The notes under the pieces: model-generated
What the model was told of the DNA's origin: nothing
Seen by the model: only the letters and a program-made list of their open reading frames with translations
Databases searched by the model: none
DNA from: Mugil cephalus
Taxonomy: Eukaryota > Chordata > Actinopteri > Mugiliformes > Mugilidae
Direction of reading: 5' to 3'
DNA: 64,000 nucleotides
Assembly (NCBI RefSeq): GCF_022458985.1
Contig: NC_061783.1
Coordinates: 13,585,913-13,649,912 of the forward strand
In this document: piece by piece, positions 27,687-47,322 of the stretch
How the letters are laid out: each line of letters begins with the position of its first letter
Position numbering within the stretch: the first letter of the stretch is position 1
Position numbers and translations under genes: made by a program

Positions 27687-28705
27687 GCCTGAATTTATGA
27701 GAAGGATGCTTGTAATCATGCTTGTACCTCTTGTCACAGAGGTACAAGACAGCTACGGCCGGATAAAGGGCAATAAGTGAAGTGAAGGGAGCAGAGAAAT
27801 GTGCATAAATGGTGTACGTATTTGATTGGTTTACGTGAGTCCGTATAAAAGCGGGGGGGAAGTGTGAGCAATAAAGTGTAGGGCTTCCCCAAGTCTGAGG
27901 AAACAGGAAGTCAAACGGTTTGTCAACTCCTCAAAAGAGCGCCCACTGTCAAATCAAAGCTCCAGCAAAATGCGTAACTGTTAAATGCTACTATGTGTAG
28001 ATATATAATATGTAACTATAAAGAAGGGTTGCTAGTTTGAATCTATAATGTTGGCAGTGATGTGGTCAGAAACACCAGCCCGAAAGACTTCCCCTACTCA
28101 ATGATGGCGGTTTATTTACTTAAACGTGTTGAGGACTTTCGGATGGCACGACTTCTGTCTACTCGACACTTAAGAGCACACAGATCAGTCCCGGATGATT
28201 CCTGGAAAATAAAAAAAACACACGGATCGACCCCCATGCCAGAATACAACTCCATCATCTGCAAAGAACTGCAAGAATCCTTTGCCGTAGTTGGGACTGA
28301 AGGAGTCTCCGTTTGTGTTTTCTTTAGTTTGACCTGTTTATTAACCGATAAAAACTCTAAATGTGAGTTCAATTCAAAATTCAATGTACTGTGTGTAGAA
28401 ACTGTAGATGTTTGTACGTGCCAGTAAGGAGTCTGTGGAACAAAAAGATCATGGAAAACTTAAAAAAAAAAAAAAAAAAGTTCAATATGACACAAAAAAT
28501 CTATTGTGTGTTGTCTTTGTGTTTTGTAAATGAAGACTGAAAATCTTGGTAAATTCAGTATTTATTACTTCTGGATATTGAGAATATTTTAGTGATGCTG
28601 AAAAGGTGCTGTATTTATTTTATGTGAGAGTTGTTCTTTATGCTGGAATTCACACTTTTGTGCCATTTATCCAGTTCTCTAAAGAAAATGATAAATCATA
28701 ATGGA

Positions 28706-28711
28706 AATAAA
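28706..28711 (+). terminator. sv2a: Candidate distal polyadenylation signal of sv2a
   Basis: AATAAA, the last canonical signal before the Tc1 element that separates sv2a from the cathepsins. Confidence 0.4.
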
Positions 28712-29113
28712 ACGTAAAGAAAGAAAACCGGTGTTAGTAATTGCATTGCTCGACATGAAATCTGTTTATTTTCAGAATTTGCAACAACGTCTTCACTTCA
28801 TCAATCCACTGGCTAGCTGCAGATGTGTGGTTTTGTCGCTCTAGCCGATGTTTGCTGCGTTCAGGAAAACCTCGATTGGACCTCTGGGTTGACTCATTCA
28901 TCCACTACCTCCTCCCTCAGGTTGATTTGTAGCTCTTTATTCAATCTCACTTGACTCTCTAAAGCATTTCTGCAAAAAAAGGGCCACAACTCAAACATCT
29001 CAATTACTACTTTGATTGGCAAAAGTGAAAGGTATCGTAAATTACTTTAAAGTAATTTCATCTTTGACAACTGTATCTGCTAGTAGTTTTGTTAGGATAA
29101 GAATCATTAGACA
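28712..29113. other. Intergenic, nothing recognised
   Basis: Between the putative sv2a 3' end and the Tc1-like element. No gene, RNA or repeat seen. Confidence 0.5.
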
Positions 29114-30259
29114 TATCAGAGTGCCTTGACAAAAACAAAAAAGTCGCCACCAAAAAACAGGGCCACACACTCTTCTTTGGACCACCTTTAGCTTTGATTA
29201 GAACACACATTTGCTGTGGCACTCCTTCAAAAAGCTTCTAAAATGTTCTTCTAAAAACATTTCCATCCAGTGTTGCATTAATTTTTGACAAAGACCTTGT
29301 ATTTTGATGATGGGAGAATCTGACCACTGCACAAAGTCTTCTCCAGCACATCCCAAAAATTCTTAATGGGTTTCAGGTCTGGACTCTGTGGAGGACAATC
29401 CATGTATGAAAACGATGTCTTATGCCCCCTGAACAACTCTTTCACAATTAAAGCCCAATGAATCCCATTGGCATCTTAGAATATGGCTGTGCCATCAGGG
29501 AAGGAAAAAAAAATCCACTGATGGAATAACCTGGTCATTCAGTATATTCAGGTAGTCAGCTGACCTCATTCTTTGGGCATAATGTTGCTGAACCTAGACC
29601 TGACTAACTGCAGCAACCCCAGATTATAGCACTGCCCCCACAGGCTGATATAGTAGACACTAGACATGACGAGGGCATCACTTCATCTGCCTCTCTTCTT
29701 ACCCTGATGCCCCATCACTCTGGACTCAGACCACATGACTATTTCGCCACAGTCCAATCTTCATGCTCCCTGAAGCCATTTTTCCTAGTTAGCCTCACTG
29801 ATTAGTGGTTTTCCTAAGGCTACACAGCTGGTCAGTCCCAGTCCCTTGAGTTCTATTCATATTGTACTTTTGGAAATGCCCTTACTTTTACTAACAGTCT
29901 TGAGTCCATCCCCCCTAGATTTCAAATGGTTAAAGATCAGGATTTTATTTCTGACCACGTTTCAAGATGGTTCCTCCCCATCCTTCTAGTTCTTACCCCA
30001 TTTAAGTAGTTACTGCTTCAATCTCCTTGAATGTTTTCACTTCTTAATTCTTGCCAATAACTTGACCCTTCTCAGACCACAAGTTGTGTCCTTCAACATG
30101 GTTGTTTAAGAAATGAGAAGCTACTCATCGCATCAGTTGGGGTTAAATAACTTGTTGCCAGGTGAGACGTAACCAGCTGTGCAGTAATTGGCCAATAGGA
30201 GGCTCATAACCATTTGCATAGTTAAATCCAGGTGGCAAGATTTTTGGGGCAGAGTGTAT
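29114..30259 (-). mobile_element. Degenerate Tc1-like DNA transposon
   Basis: About 1.15 kb. The left end AGTGCCTTGACAAAAA...GTCGCCACC is roughly the inverse of the right end GGTGGCAAGATTTTTGGGGC, so imperfect terminal inverted repeats are present, and TA lies by the left edge. Internal blocks such as TCAGTATATTCAGGTAGTCA, CAGCAACCCCAGAT and AAATAACTTGTTGCCAG match my memory of a common fish Tc1 family, in the orientation where the transposase reads on the minus strand. No long open frame survives, so the copy is dead, with many substitutions and small gaps. It sits directly downstream of the cathepsin S-like gene. Confidence 0.75.
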
Positions 30260-30613
30260 TTGACTGCATTTCACTAGCCATTAGCATCCATGGACCAACT
30301 CTCTAAACACATTAGGCGCCAAATTTGAGACTTTTAAAGAAAAGCTTGCCAAGAGTAGCACAGAAATTCTCAGGTGTTAACATGTTTCACTGGCATGGAT
30401 ATTTGGCTTGATATAAATCCAAGGATGTACCTCCACTTTCCTGTGGTGAAAATGTCCTAGAAGCTGGACCACTCAAAGGTTTCTGTGCAATACTGGCGCA
30501 ACCTAGTGGCTTCAGTTTGGTAGGTCAAAGTGTTGCTCGCAGTAAACTTCAAGTTAAGGCATGAACTGGTTTATTTAAAAAGGTGTGCATCAAAAAGAAA
30601 AGACATCCTCCAA

Positions 30614-32270
<1,657 letters not shown>

Positions 32271-33737
32271 TGTGGGATCCGAGAAAGTTGCCGCTCCACC
32301 CGAGTCTAAGACAAATGTTTAATAGGACACACCTCAGGCTTGGTTCTCGCCAGCTGCAGCAGCACAGTTCACTCACTACCAGGTTCAGTTCACATTTAGA
32401 AGTAGCGAAGGTAAAGTTAAATTGATTAAATGCATGACCTTGGGACATTTGTTTTAAGTGACATGTTTTGGAAAAAGTATTTCATTATTAGTTTATTTAA
32501 TTTTTAGGTCTCAAAAAGCAGATGGCTGGTCACCCTAATTTTAGGTGAAAACTGCAGAAATCAGCAACCAGAGACTCTAAAACATGACCTACCTGTATAG
32601 TTGACCAGGCTGTACCAAAGAAGAAAAAAGACCCCAAGACCACCAGGTATTTATCACCACAATCACTGCACACACCTGCAGCGAATTACACCTTCATTGA
32701 GTGATTTGTTTGTTTGGCCACTTGGTGGCAGCAGAAACACAACACAGATAAACAGCATCATCAATCATTGTGTCCAGTGTCTCAACCCTGCAGGTTGTGT
32801 ACACTGGGTTTGTAGAGCTTGGTAAATGGCGAGAAAGGTTAGTATTCATATAAGTATTAAGTGTTAATCTGAATTTGGTTTGCTTGGTCATTTGATCAAT
32901 AGAAAGAAAGAAAGAAGAAAAAAGGTTCATTATTTGGAGAGTATTTGCTACTAACTCTGGGGTTTCCTTTACAAATCAATACTAATACAAACAGACAATA
33001 CTACTATTTCTAAAATAATATCCTGCTAAAGTTGATGCTACTTGTGTTTTACTAGCATACCTGCAGTCAATGAGCTTCCTCCCTCTTATAAATAGTTTGA
33101 GGAGATCAGGAGAGGGTTTTTCTTTATGTATGTTTGATTAATTCAATGAAATTAAAAGTGGTAGAACAAAACAATGTGAAATGTTGAGGGGAAACCACAT
33201 AACACACAAATACATTGTGCAAAAAAGGCAACACAATATAAATAAATTAAGAGTATATGGAGTATAGAAATGAAGCAAATGAGGTCAGATGAAGAATGAC
33301 ACAGAGATATACTGGACTGAAGAACCTTTATATTTACAACAAAATCCAAAAGCAATCCAGTTATTTAAATAATGATTCCCTCACAAATCTCATATCTGTA
33401 ATTATAAAACAAGAAATAACTATTATTATGAGCAATAATAACATTTAATATACATTGATGAGCCCATCAAGTTTACTTCAGCACACAAAAAGCAAAGTCA
33501 TTATTTAAAATTCTATATTTCAATAAATATATGAAATACAGCTACAGACATGTGAAATACTCAATTAAAACCTAATTATAGACATCCATGAAAAAATTAT
33601 ATTAACATTTCAACCTTTTTGTTTTAGTATTTTATAGCATTTTACAGCATTTTATGCATTTTTGGTCATTAAGTATATTTATATAACACATGGTCTCTGA
33701 TATTAAATTAAAATACCTAAATAAAATAACCACATAT
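32271..33737. other. Intergenic region between the two cathepsins
   Basis: AT-rich. On the minus strand a possible acceptor CTTAG near 32306-32310 would place a short non-coding exon before the ctss-like start, but I could not pair it with a donor. No other gene seen; short open frames are AT-rich chance frames. Confidence 0.45.
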
Positions 33738-39004
<5,267 letters not shown>

Positions 39005-39999
39005 CCTGGAAATAAGAACAAATAAAGTTAAAGCAGCTGCATTTTGTAAGTAGATATGACTCTTGTGTCAATTTTACTGGAGCTGAAACTGTCTGACTTC
39101 TGATGTCCAAGCATCTCAGTTTGTTTAAAGGTTGTAATCAGGATTTTTTTTTATTTATTTATTTTTTTTTATTAGGAAATATATTCAGGGACGTTATAAA
39201 GTAAGACAGTAGGTCCAAAAATACAATCTCAACTTTATTCAAATATTTTTGAAGCTTTTATCTTGGCAAGTATTCCATTATATTTTCTGTAAAAGGACAA
39301 CATTTGTTAACACAGAACCAAATTATTTTCATAGAAATTGTTAAAAATTACCTTTAAAAGAACTGTTTCTGTTTAATTGCCTAATATAAAGTCGCCCTGG
39401 GTGACAAAACACAACAAAACTCCCAAATTCCTGCAAATGAAATACTGTGTACAGGATCTCAGTGTCCTCAGTAGATTCAATTACTCGTGTGTTGAAGCCT
39501 CTGCTTACAAAACAAGAGCTCACTGACAAACGGATTGAATCAAATGACCAGGAAACAATTTATTTGTACAACAAAATGCGGAAAGGTATACAAAAGTATT
39601 ACGTAAATCCCCTCGGGTTTTTTAGCATCACAGATGCATTGTGAAATGATACTCAGGTTTTACATTAAATATGTATTTACTGTTTATGCATGCCTCTAAA
39701 GTCTAAAACTACAACAGCATGGAAAATTAATCTCAGTTGCCATTGCACAAGAGCACAAAGGACAAAGCGGTACTTGTAGAACTTAAATGTTGAAGCTGAG
39801 GGCTCATTTAGACTTTTCAAAGATTTCCTCACTGCAAAAAAGGAGAAGCTTAACAGGTACTAGTATGTTTTACTCTAAACTCTGAGCTTCCTTCCTGGCA
39901 AAACTTTTCTACCCGCATGTACTCGCCCACACACGCAAACTGAGCAAAACAACTAAACACATCAACAACAGTCAGAAGAAGAAGAGGGTTTTCACTCAC

Positions 40000-40080
40000 C
40001 TTGTTGCAGATTAATCAGAACTGTTTGTACCAGGAAAGAGGAACTGCACTCACTTTTCAACTCAACAGAGGACCCTCCCA
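40000..40080 (-). other. ctsk: Probable non-coding first exon of the cathepsin K-like gene
   Basis: On the minus strand a strong donor CAACAAG|GTGAGT lies at 40000/39999. It pairs with the acceptor TTTCCAG directly before the coding exon (exon begins at 39005, one base before the ATG). The intron would be about 1 kb. The 5' edge at about 40080 is approximate. Confidence 0.55.
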
Positions 40081-40084
40081 CTCG

Positions 40085-40258
40085 AAAGAGGAAGTTCAGT
40101 TCCCTCGTACAAACTTTTTTGTTTTTTGTAAGCGCTGCAGATCTGCTCTTGTCATGTGAATCTACTTTACCGTCATCTGCACAGGCCTGAAATACCTCCT
40201 CAGCGTGAGATGTGCAAATGACAAACGCGGAAAGGCGACATTAGTCTGAAGTGAAACT
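40085..40258 (-). promoter_or_regulatory. ctsk: Candidate myeloid/osteoclast-type control sites
   Basis: Just upstream of the inferred first exon lie AAAGAGGAAGTT at 40085-40096 (PU.1/ETS type), TCATGTGA at 40152-40159 (MITF/TFE E-box type) and GAAGTGAAACT at 40248-40258 (IRF/ISRE-like, one base short of consensus). A second AAAGAGGAACT is at 40035-40045 within the exon. PU.1 and MITF are established activators of mammalian CTSK; binding here is inferred from motif match only. Confidence 0.4.
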
Positions 40259-40651
40259 AAATGTGGAGAGAAATACCTGTAAATGAGTAATGACGCTCAT
40301 AAAACGAAAAAGTCAGAGTCAAACCTGTTTCTGGCTCAGGATTAAACGACTCTCTCAGTCACGGATACAATGGTGGGTTGAAATGAAAAATAGACACCTG
40401 GACTAAATTTATAATCCAAACTGACATTTGGCTGTAGAATTGTGCTCTGAAGTCGGGCAAAAACCTCTGCTTTAAACTTATCAATAGCTACGAGCAACAA
40501 CGTCACTAATTAGCAAATACTCGTTTGAGGATGTTGGGACTTCATTGTTCGCAATTCTGGTTTTGCGCAGCCATGTTCAGATATTAAAATTAAGTTTTAT
40601 ATGTTGTCACACATTCGGTGACTCTACTATTATAAAAATAATGAAATAATC

Positions 40652-41835
40652 TAGGGGTGTAACGATTCGATTTTAACAACGATTCTATTCGAATCGAATC
40701 GCGGTTCGCGGTTGCCGATACGATTCAAGGACGATTTTGGCTGACTTGAAATCGATTCAGTAACTTTTTAGACAAAAATTTAACCAGTGTGACTGAAATA
40801 AATACCAACTCAGCAGATGCGTTTTTTCGATCAACATTACCAAAATGACCTGTTTTTGCATAAAATAAAACTTTTATCTGCACAATGACACTTTTTAATC
40901 TAAGCATTTAGCTGCATGCCGAGTTCTTTTTCACAGCATGAGACTTAAATGTACAATCACACTCATTTATCTAAATCACACTTACGTATCTAAATCACAC
41001 TCATCTCACTCTTTCTTTATGCATAGTGAGGAGGAAACGCAGAAATAGAAAAGGACATAAAGTCCTTCTTGCTCTGTTTCATGACGATAGCCTACTAAAA
41101 AGAAAATATAGAGGATTGTAGCATCTACTCTCAGAAGGCCATTCACGTTTTTCATTAAACAAGTAGGCTACATGCTGCTCGTTATTTCACCCATTTCCCA
41201 AGCATGACCTCATGTTCACTGACTTAAATAGCTTTGCTCATTCACGAACATAAAAAGACCAAGCCGTGATTAAGCGCAAAAAAAAAAAAAAAGGATTTTA
41301 TCATTGGGGTGAACAACAGTAAAACATAAATGTGTGACGTTATTTCGTCACTGACGGTACGAATAGTTTTCCATGCAGGGGTGCTGGCTGTTCGCTTTCA
41401 CATCCAAAGTTCCAAAGTTGGCGCTGCCGGTCTTCCAGAAGTGGGTAACGCTGTATGTGTAGCACTTCAAAGAGTCCGTGTAGAACGCTCCGTCGCGTTA
41501 GTTCCGGTCTTCAGGTGGTAGTGGTAGTCTTCTACCACCTTACTACGACCGCCACTTCATAGTCAGACTGACTCGGTTAAGGTTTAACGTCTTTATCATT
41601 AAAAGTGCTAAAAACAAACAAACAAACAAAAAACACATCAATATAAAGTCTGACGTGCTTAAATCAAATGCGTTATTTCCTAGTATCGATACAATCGATT
41701 GATTACCTTTTAAAACGATATTAGATCGATGTATGTCGTCCGGAAGGCCAACTTGCCGAGCACAGATGGATGCAGTTGGATCGTAGGAAAAATAAATCAA
41801 TTCATCGATGTAGTGGATGAATCGTTACACCCCTA
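40652..41835. mobile_element. Non-autonomous hAT-type DNA transposon
   Basis: 1,184 bases bounded by perfect 17-bp terminal inverted repeats: TAGGGGTGTAACGATTC at 40652-40668 and its reverse complement at 41819-41835. Flanks AAATAATC (left) and AAATAATT (right) look like an 8-bp target-site duplication with one change. The TIR sequence and 8-bp duplication are typical of hAT elements in fish. Subterminal CGAATCGAATCG and ATCGAT-rich repeats resemble transposase-binding motifs. No transposase frame is present, so it needed a helper in trans. The near-perfect ends suggest a fairly young insertion. Confidence 0.8.
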
Positions 41836-42828
41836 AAATAATTCCAGTGTCCACATATGGGGACATTTTTTAAACTACTACTTCCGGTTGAAAGGTGATG
41901 CTTAAGTTTTTTTTTTTTTTTTTTAACATCTTAGGTTCCAGAAATTAAAAATGCAGACCAAACAAAAGCTCGGGTCTCAAGATGTTAAAGGTGCTTCTCC
42001 TTTGAATTACATCTCGTCTACTCCTTTGTGTGTGGACACTGTCTGACTCCATATTGTAAGATTTTATTTTGGTCCTGTTTGTGTATTTTGTATTTTGAAA
42101 TCAATAGCATGACACAATGCATTTAAAAGACGATTGAAAATAAATAAAATTATGTTTATTTGCCATTTTAACCAAAATGTGAATAAATCAGAATGTATGG
42201 GGCATTCAAATGCAGCTGAATTATTGGTTAATATAATACATTAACGCTGTTTATATTTTTTTAATATACACGTTTTATATTTATATAAAATACATTTTTA
42301 TGTTTTATATTATAATTTATAATATAATAATCGGCTGGTGACCAAATCATTCTGTCTCGTTTCTTTCATTTCCTGTGGGCCTTCCACTGAACTCCATCTA
42401 ATAAAGGGAAAAGAATTACCCAGAAACCTCCTGGCAGTCGGCCTGAGTGATATGACGATAAAAAGACGGACGGACATTATGCAATGTTGAACTTTGGTTT
42501 GTCCAGGGCTATATTTGGCGTTCATCTCTGCTCTTTCCTCCGGGTTTGGACAGAGATTTGCTGATGAACGCAGCTTCCCTGAGGCACCAGATGGTAAGAT
42601 CCTGACTCGGCATCTTGCACGCTTTGTGTCATCTCACCTCGCCTTCCTGCAGCTGAGCAGGTAACTCCACTCCAACTCCTGATTTTTTTTTTCTTTTTCT
42701 TGTTTGTCAGTATCCGGAGGTAGCGTTGGTTGATTGAAACGGTTGAAGTGTGGGCATTTGATGCACCTGAAACAGAAAACGTAAAGATGCATGAATGAAT
42801 TTATACTCATGTTACATTTACAGTCAAT

Positions 42829-43300
42829 AGCTGGGTTTACATGGAGCCACAGATTCTGATTACAATCAGCTTAGGAGCCCAAACCGAATGAAAATGCTCC
42901 ATATCAACACCTCAATGGGAATAAACAGGCCCAAACCGACTGAAATTTCATTGCTTTTCCCAAACCGATTGAAGGACATGTAAACGGTGAATCGGAATTA
43001 AGTCAGGCTCCGTTCTGTCTGCGCATGCTCGGTCTTGATGTAAACGCACAGGCTAACACAACAGCAAAAGTGGATATGACCCCGCAAACTTTCAGAATCA
43101 AGCTGTTGCTTTTTAGTAATAAAGCTGTAGAAACAAAAGCAAATACTGCTAATTAGACGAGAGACCTCCATCTTTGATCAGTCACATGATGTTTTCATCG
43201 ATCTGCGCATGTCACACGTCTGTAAATCAGCTGTTCCGATTAAAAGTAGAGATGCATGTAAACATAAGATCGGAATAGATCTGCTCACGTGTAAACAGCT
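42829..43300. mobile_element. MITE-like element with GTTTACATG-type ends
   Basis: The left end AGCTGGGTTTACATGGAGC and the reverse complement of the right end AGCTGTTTACACGTGAGC form imperfect inverted repeats about 470 bases apart. The interior repeats CCCAAACCGA(A/C)TGAA and CCGATT blocks and has no coding frame. It resembles a fish repeat type I recall, class unassigned. The right boundary could lie further on, since GTCGGAATGAG follows. Confidence 0.5.
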
Positions 43301-43768
43301 AACCTGAAACCTTAAGTCGGAATGAGAAAAATGTCTCCATTCGGTTACAGAGGGGACTATAACGCACAGTCAAAACTTTAGTAATTATGGTCTGAATCTG
43401 TTAGTAAGTTTGCATCACTCTGATCATTTATTTTTGAGTTATTACGAAGTCACATATTCTCAGAATAAAGTTACTTCCTCTCAGTGTTTCTACATTAGTT
43501 CTTTCTACACATTTCCTGCCCATTTACACAATTAAGCTCGAGTCTGAGTGAGTCACTTCACCCCGATCACGCTAACATGCCCATAGCCTCACAACAGGTA
43601 CAGAATCCATCACTGCACATCTTCCATTTAAATTACTTAAAAACCTTGGGGCTCATTTAGAAAATGTTGACGTCTTATATCACCACGAACTGTCCTGGAA
43701 TGATGATTTATCAAGATAAACTACACCCACCACAAAGTCCTGAAAAAGTAAGAAATACAGGGGAGTTT

Positions 43769-43912
43769 ACACCAATCAGGCATTACATTATGACCAGGTA
43801 GGTCTCCCTTGTGCCTCCAAAACGTGTCTTCTGAGAGTGTCCTAATGAAAGCCAGGTCCAAAAGCCTCCAGCAGAACATTGAATCATCAAGATGGTCATA
43901 ATGTTACTCAGC
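43769..43912 (+). mobile_element. Tc1-related non-autonomous element, copy 4
   Basis: Starts ACACCAATCAGGCATTACAT and ends ATGGTCATAATGTTACTC, with TCTCCCTTGTGCCTCCAAAA inside. Both ends are family ends but only about 144 bases lie between them, so this is a strongly internally deleted copy. Confidence 0.6.
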
Positions 43913-46754
43913 TGTTCTGTTCAAAATTGTAATCAAAATATCCTCTAATCAAAAAATGAAATTTTAATTTTATATTAAATAGAGTTGTGCACAGTAGCAG
44001 TTAACAAGCAGCGCACACTAGACAAATTATTCCAACCAAACACTATTTTTTGAGTTAATTTAAATCACTAAATGCTTCCTTGGCTAAGTCAAGCTTTTGA
44101 ATGACAAAGCAATCGATATTCCTTTATTTTTTAAGTGACAAGTGTTCAAATTCATTCCCATCTGGTGCCGCTATGAAATCTCCGCGTTTGGCTGACCCGT
44201 GCCTGCCTCCTGTCATCCAGTGCAGCATACTGGATGGAGTCCAGGAGCTAGTGCATATAATCCCCCAGCATGCATCGAGCACCCGTGCGTCCTCAGCCAG
44301 GTTGTTGTTGCCATGAGGACAGCGGAGCAACAGGGGGACCGAGCTGCAGCATCACGCTTCCTCCGGAGTTGAAATTTTTAGAATAAGAGGATGGTGCTTT
44401 CTTGTTGTTGTTGTTGTTGTTTGTTCTCTCAATTTGCTTGGGTGTGTTTTTAACAAAATTTTTTAAGGTGGTGCGGACAGTGACGGAGGTGTTTCGTAGT
44501 AAATCACCTAAATGAAATTAAAACAAACTAACGAACAACAACAACAAAAAAACACATTTGCATGTGAAAATGGAGCTATCACAATGACAAGCCCCTCAGG
44601 CTGAAGAGAAGGTGAGTTACCAGACTCGATTTTCCTCTGCTTCTTTCACAAATTACTGTAATTATGTGTCTTTTATACTACCATCCTTTGTGTTTGAGCT
44701 TTTGAAGCTGTCAGTAAAAGACTGCGCTATCACCTTTGTACACTATTTTCACTCTTTTGCATGTGCGATACCAGAGGAGTTCAGGAGGAGCCATCCTCCA
44801 TCATTCACTGCTGTAGGGAGTTGTTATTATCACCAGTCATCTGTTACCAGATCTATACAAATAACTGTGTCAAGATAAAATAAAATACATGCCTTGTTCT
44901 CCTTATCTGAGTCTTTGAAAGAGTGTGAGATCATTTCAAGCTGCTCCACACTGTCGCGACTACTCTCAGCTTACCGGGCTACCACGTTGTTCAAAACTAG
45001 ATGATTTATGTGGAAAATCAGTAAGAGAAAATGAAACAGTTTTCACAAATAATGTCACTAAAAATGTCTCGTCTCATCCCTCTTTTTGCATGTTTGTAAG
45101 AGCTGCAGCCTTCAGCATAACAGCGTCTGAGTGGATCTGCCAAAACCGAGAGTGGCATCACACTTGAAGGTGTTTTTTTTTTTTTTTTTTTTTCTGTTGG
45201 CGATTTAAATATTTCAGCAACTCACACATTTTCTGATGAGCTGATGCCTCGGTTTGTTTGCTTGCCCTCACTTTCTGTTTCTCACGTCTCTTCTCACGTC
45301 CGTTTTCATGTTCACATGCCACGATCACACGTCCCACCACAGTGACTGGGCTTTTTTTTTTTTTTCCAGTAACAAAGCAGCTTATTTGTGAGGCAGGTAG
45401 CATGGACAAAATAACATCCTCACTTATTTTAAAATACAAATATAGTTTTGCTTTTGCCGCCCCCTACTGGTGGCCTCGGCTACACTTGAATAGGAACAAT
45501 ACAAACTTGTGCTTTGAAATAGAAATAAATGTTAGATGAGATTACTTATGTAATCATAGTTTTATAAATTTAAAGACCATAGTCTATGTTTGGTACTTTG
45601 CTGAATCGTTGCTGAATCCAGAGAATAATAGTAACAATAATAACAATAATATTAAGAAGAAGAAGAATTACAGTTAAAAATAAGTGAAAGTTCTCATTAT
45701 GCAGAATACTCAACATGATCTTCTTCTTCTTCTTATGATTATTATTATTATTATTTTTATTTTTATTGAAGATAAAAATCCAAAGAGAGATAAATTTGTA
45801 CCCAACATTGAACAACATTGAGGGTTATGTCCTGTGTGAGAGTGTGCTGAGTTGTGTGTGTGAATATTAAGTGTGGAAGGAAGAATATATCTGTACTGGT
45901 CTTACTTTAATTCCACTATTTCTGAAAAAATAATAATCCAGTTAAATTAATCCCAAACAAAACATACAAATTGCAGAATTTATATCATTAATAACAATAA
46001 TAATAATGTTTTCGCAGTGTCTGTATATGGACGACTGAATGTGCCAACTGCTGAGGAATGTGTGTTCCTGTCACATTAGCTTTTGCCCACAGAGAGATGA
46101 TGTTTACTGTGACTGAGGCCCACAGATAATTCAGTCCTCCATGTGACGTCTCATGTGGTGCAGGTTTACTCGTTCCCGGTCTTTCCTCATTCAATCTGCG
46201 CAAATAAAACAGGAACAGAGTGAGTACACGCCGTGCACGTTTTGCTGTATTTATTCGTTACGAGTTTAGAGCTGTCGAGCTGAAATATAATTATTTGCAC
46301 AGGCAAACTGGAAGTGGCATATCTGAGGACCTCCTCACTTCAGCCAAGTTTTTGCCTGTTAGCACTGGACAGCTGAAATGTTTGGATGAGAGCAGTGACG
46401 GCTGATCTACACAGTTTTATAGGAGGAGATAAGCTCTGCTGATTAAAGTGTACTTAGTAGTGGTTTAAAAGTGCAGTGTGGTAGCGGTTACATCAGAGCA
46501 AACCTTTGAGTAATGGGCTAAAAATCTTTAATCAAAAAGTGAAGTGCTTTTTAAAGCTAAAGTTTCATTGCCACTGCCTGCAAGTAAGATCCAAGTTCGT
46601 TATTAATCTTCGAGGACAGTATGTGGATCTAAATAATTTAGATTTAGAACTATCAAGTTAATATCAAATGAGGATAAAGGGAGCAAAATGATTCCCTTTT
46701 GATTTAAAGCAATAATATTAAATCTTTTTTGGGGGGTTGTGAAGTATTATTATT

Positions 46755-47175
46755 ACTATTATCAGTTTTTTTAATTTTAGGACAATGCACATCAATCAAC
46801 ATTGATGCCATCAGTGTAAATGCACCAGACAAATGCTAATTTTCAGCCGCAGTCCCAAGGCAGGTACACAACACAAACAGAGAAGACTTTAAAACAACTA
46901 TCATGCAACAGACAATTACAGAACTAGACACAGACTGAAAATGTCAAAACAAACCACAAAGGACACAGATGGACGGTATCGAAACAGACAATATTATGAC
47001 AGAACATTTCACCCACAATTATATAAAAAAAAACAACCAACCAAGAACCCAGAGAGTGTGCATCACATCAAGAAAACTATTCAGATTTATTTTTAACCGG
47101 TGTTTGAGATTGTTTTTGAAAAAAAAGTAGGTAGTTGTCGCAGTTTCAGATGTGTGGTGGTGCTAACTTGTTTCA
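46755..47175 (+). repeat. Dispersed repeat with GGACAATGCACAT block, longest copy
   Basis: GGACAATGCACATCAATCAA, GTGTAAATGCACCAGACAAA and GCAGTCCCAAGGCAGGTACA are marks of a common fish repeat; partial copies lie at 14.24 and 51.18 kb. No coding frame. Likely a retroposon tail, class unproven. Confidence 0.5.
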
Positions 47176-47322
47176 GGAATGTGTTCTTGGTTAACAATAG
47201 TATCTGTAAATGTGAGACTTCACCAGTTTTCTGTTTTGTTGACGTTAAGAGTCAAGATAAAGTACCCACGCCTCACTGTGAGGTGATATGAATATCACTC
47301 TTTATTATGCCATGTATTTAAA

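Larger units (their letters stand above)
24977..28711 (+). other. sv2a: Probable long sv2a 3' UTR
   Basis: Non-coding sequence from the sv2a stop to AATAAA at 28706-28711. It contains several A-runs, a TG-rich run near 26030, a (TA)n run at 27655-27686, an inverted copy of the GTTAGCTTAGC repeat, and a perfect short hairpin at 27721-27748. Whether one transcript spans the whole stretch is not shown; earlier signals such as AATAAA near 26481 could end it sooner. Confidence 0.4.

Noticed and set aside
46755-47175. Possible retrovirus-like or LTR element
   Set aside because: No paired long repeats, primer-binding site or gag/pol-like text in or around it; it is only a dispersed repeat.
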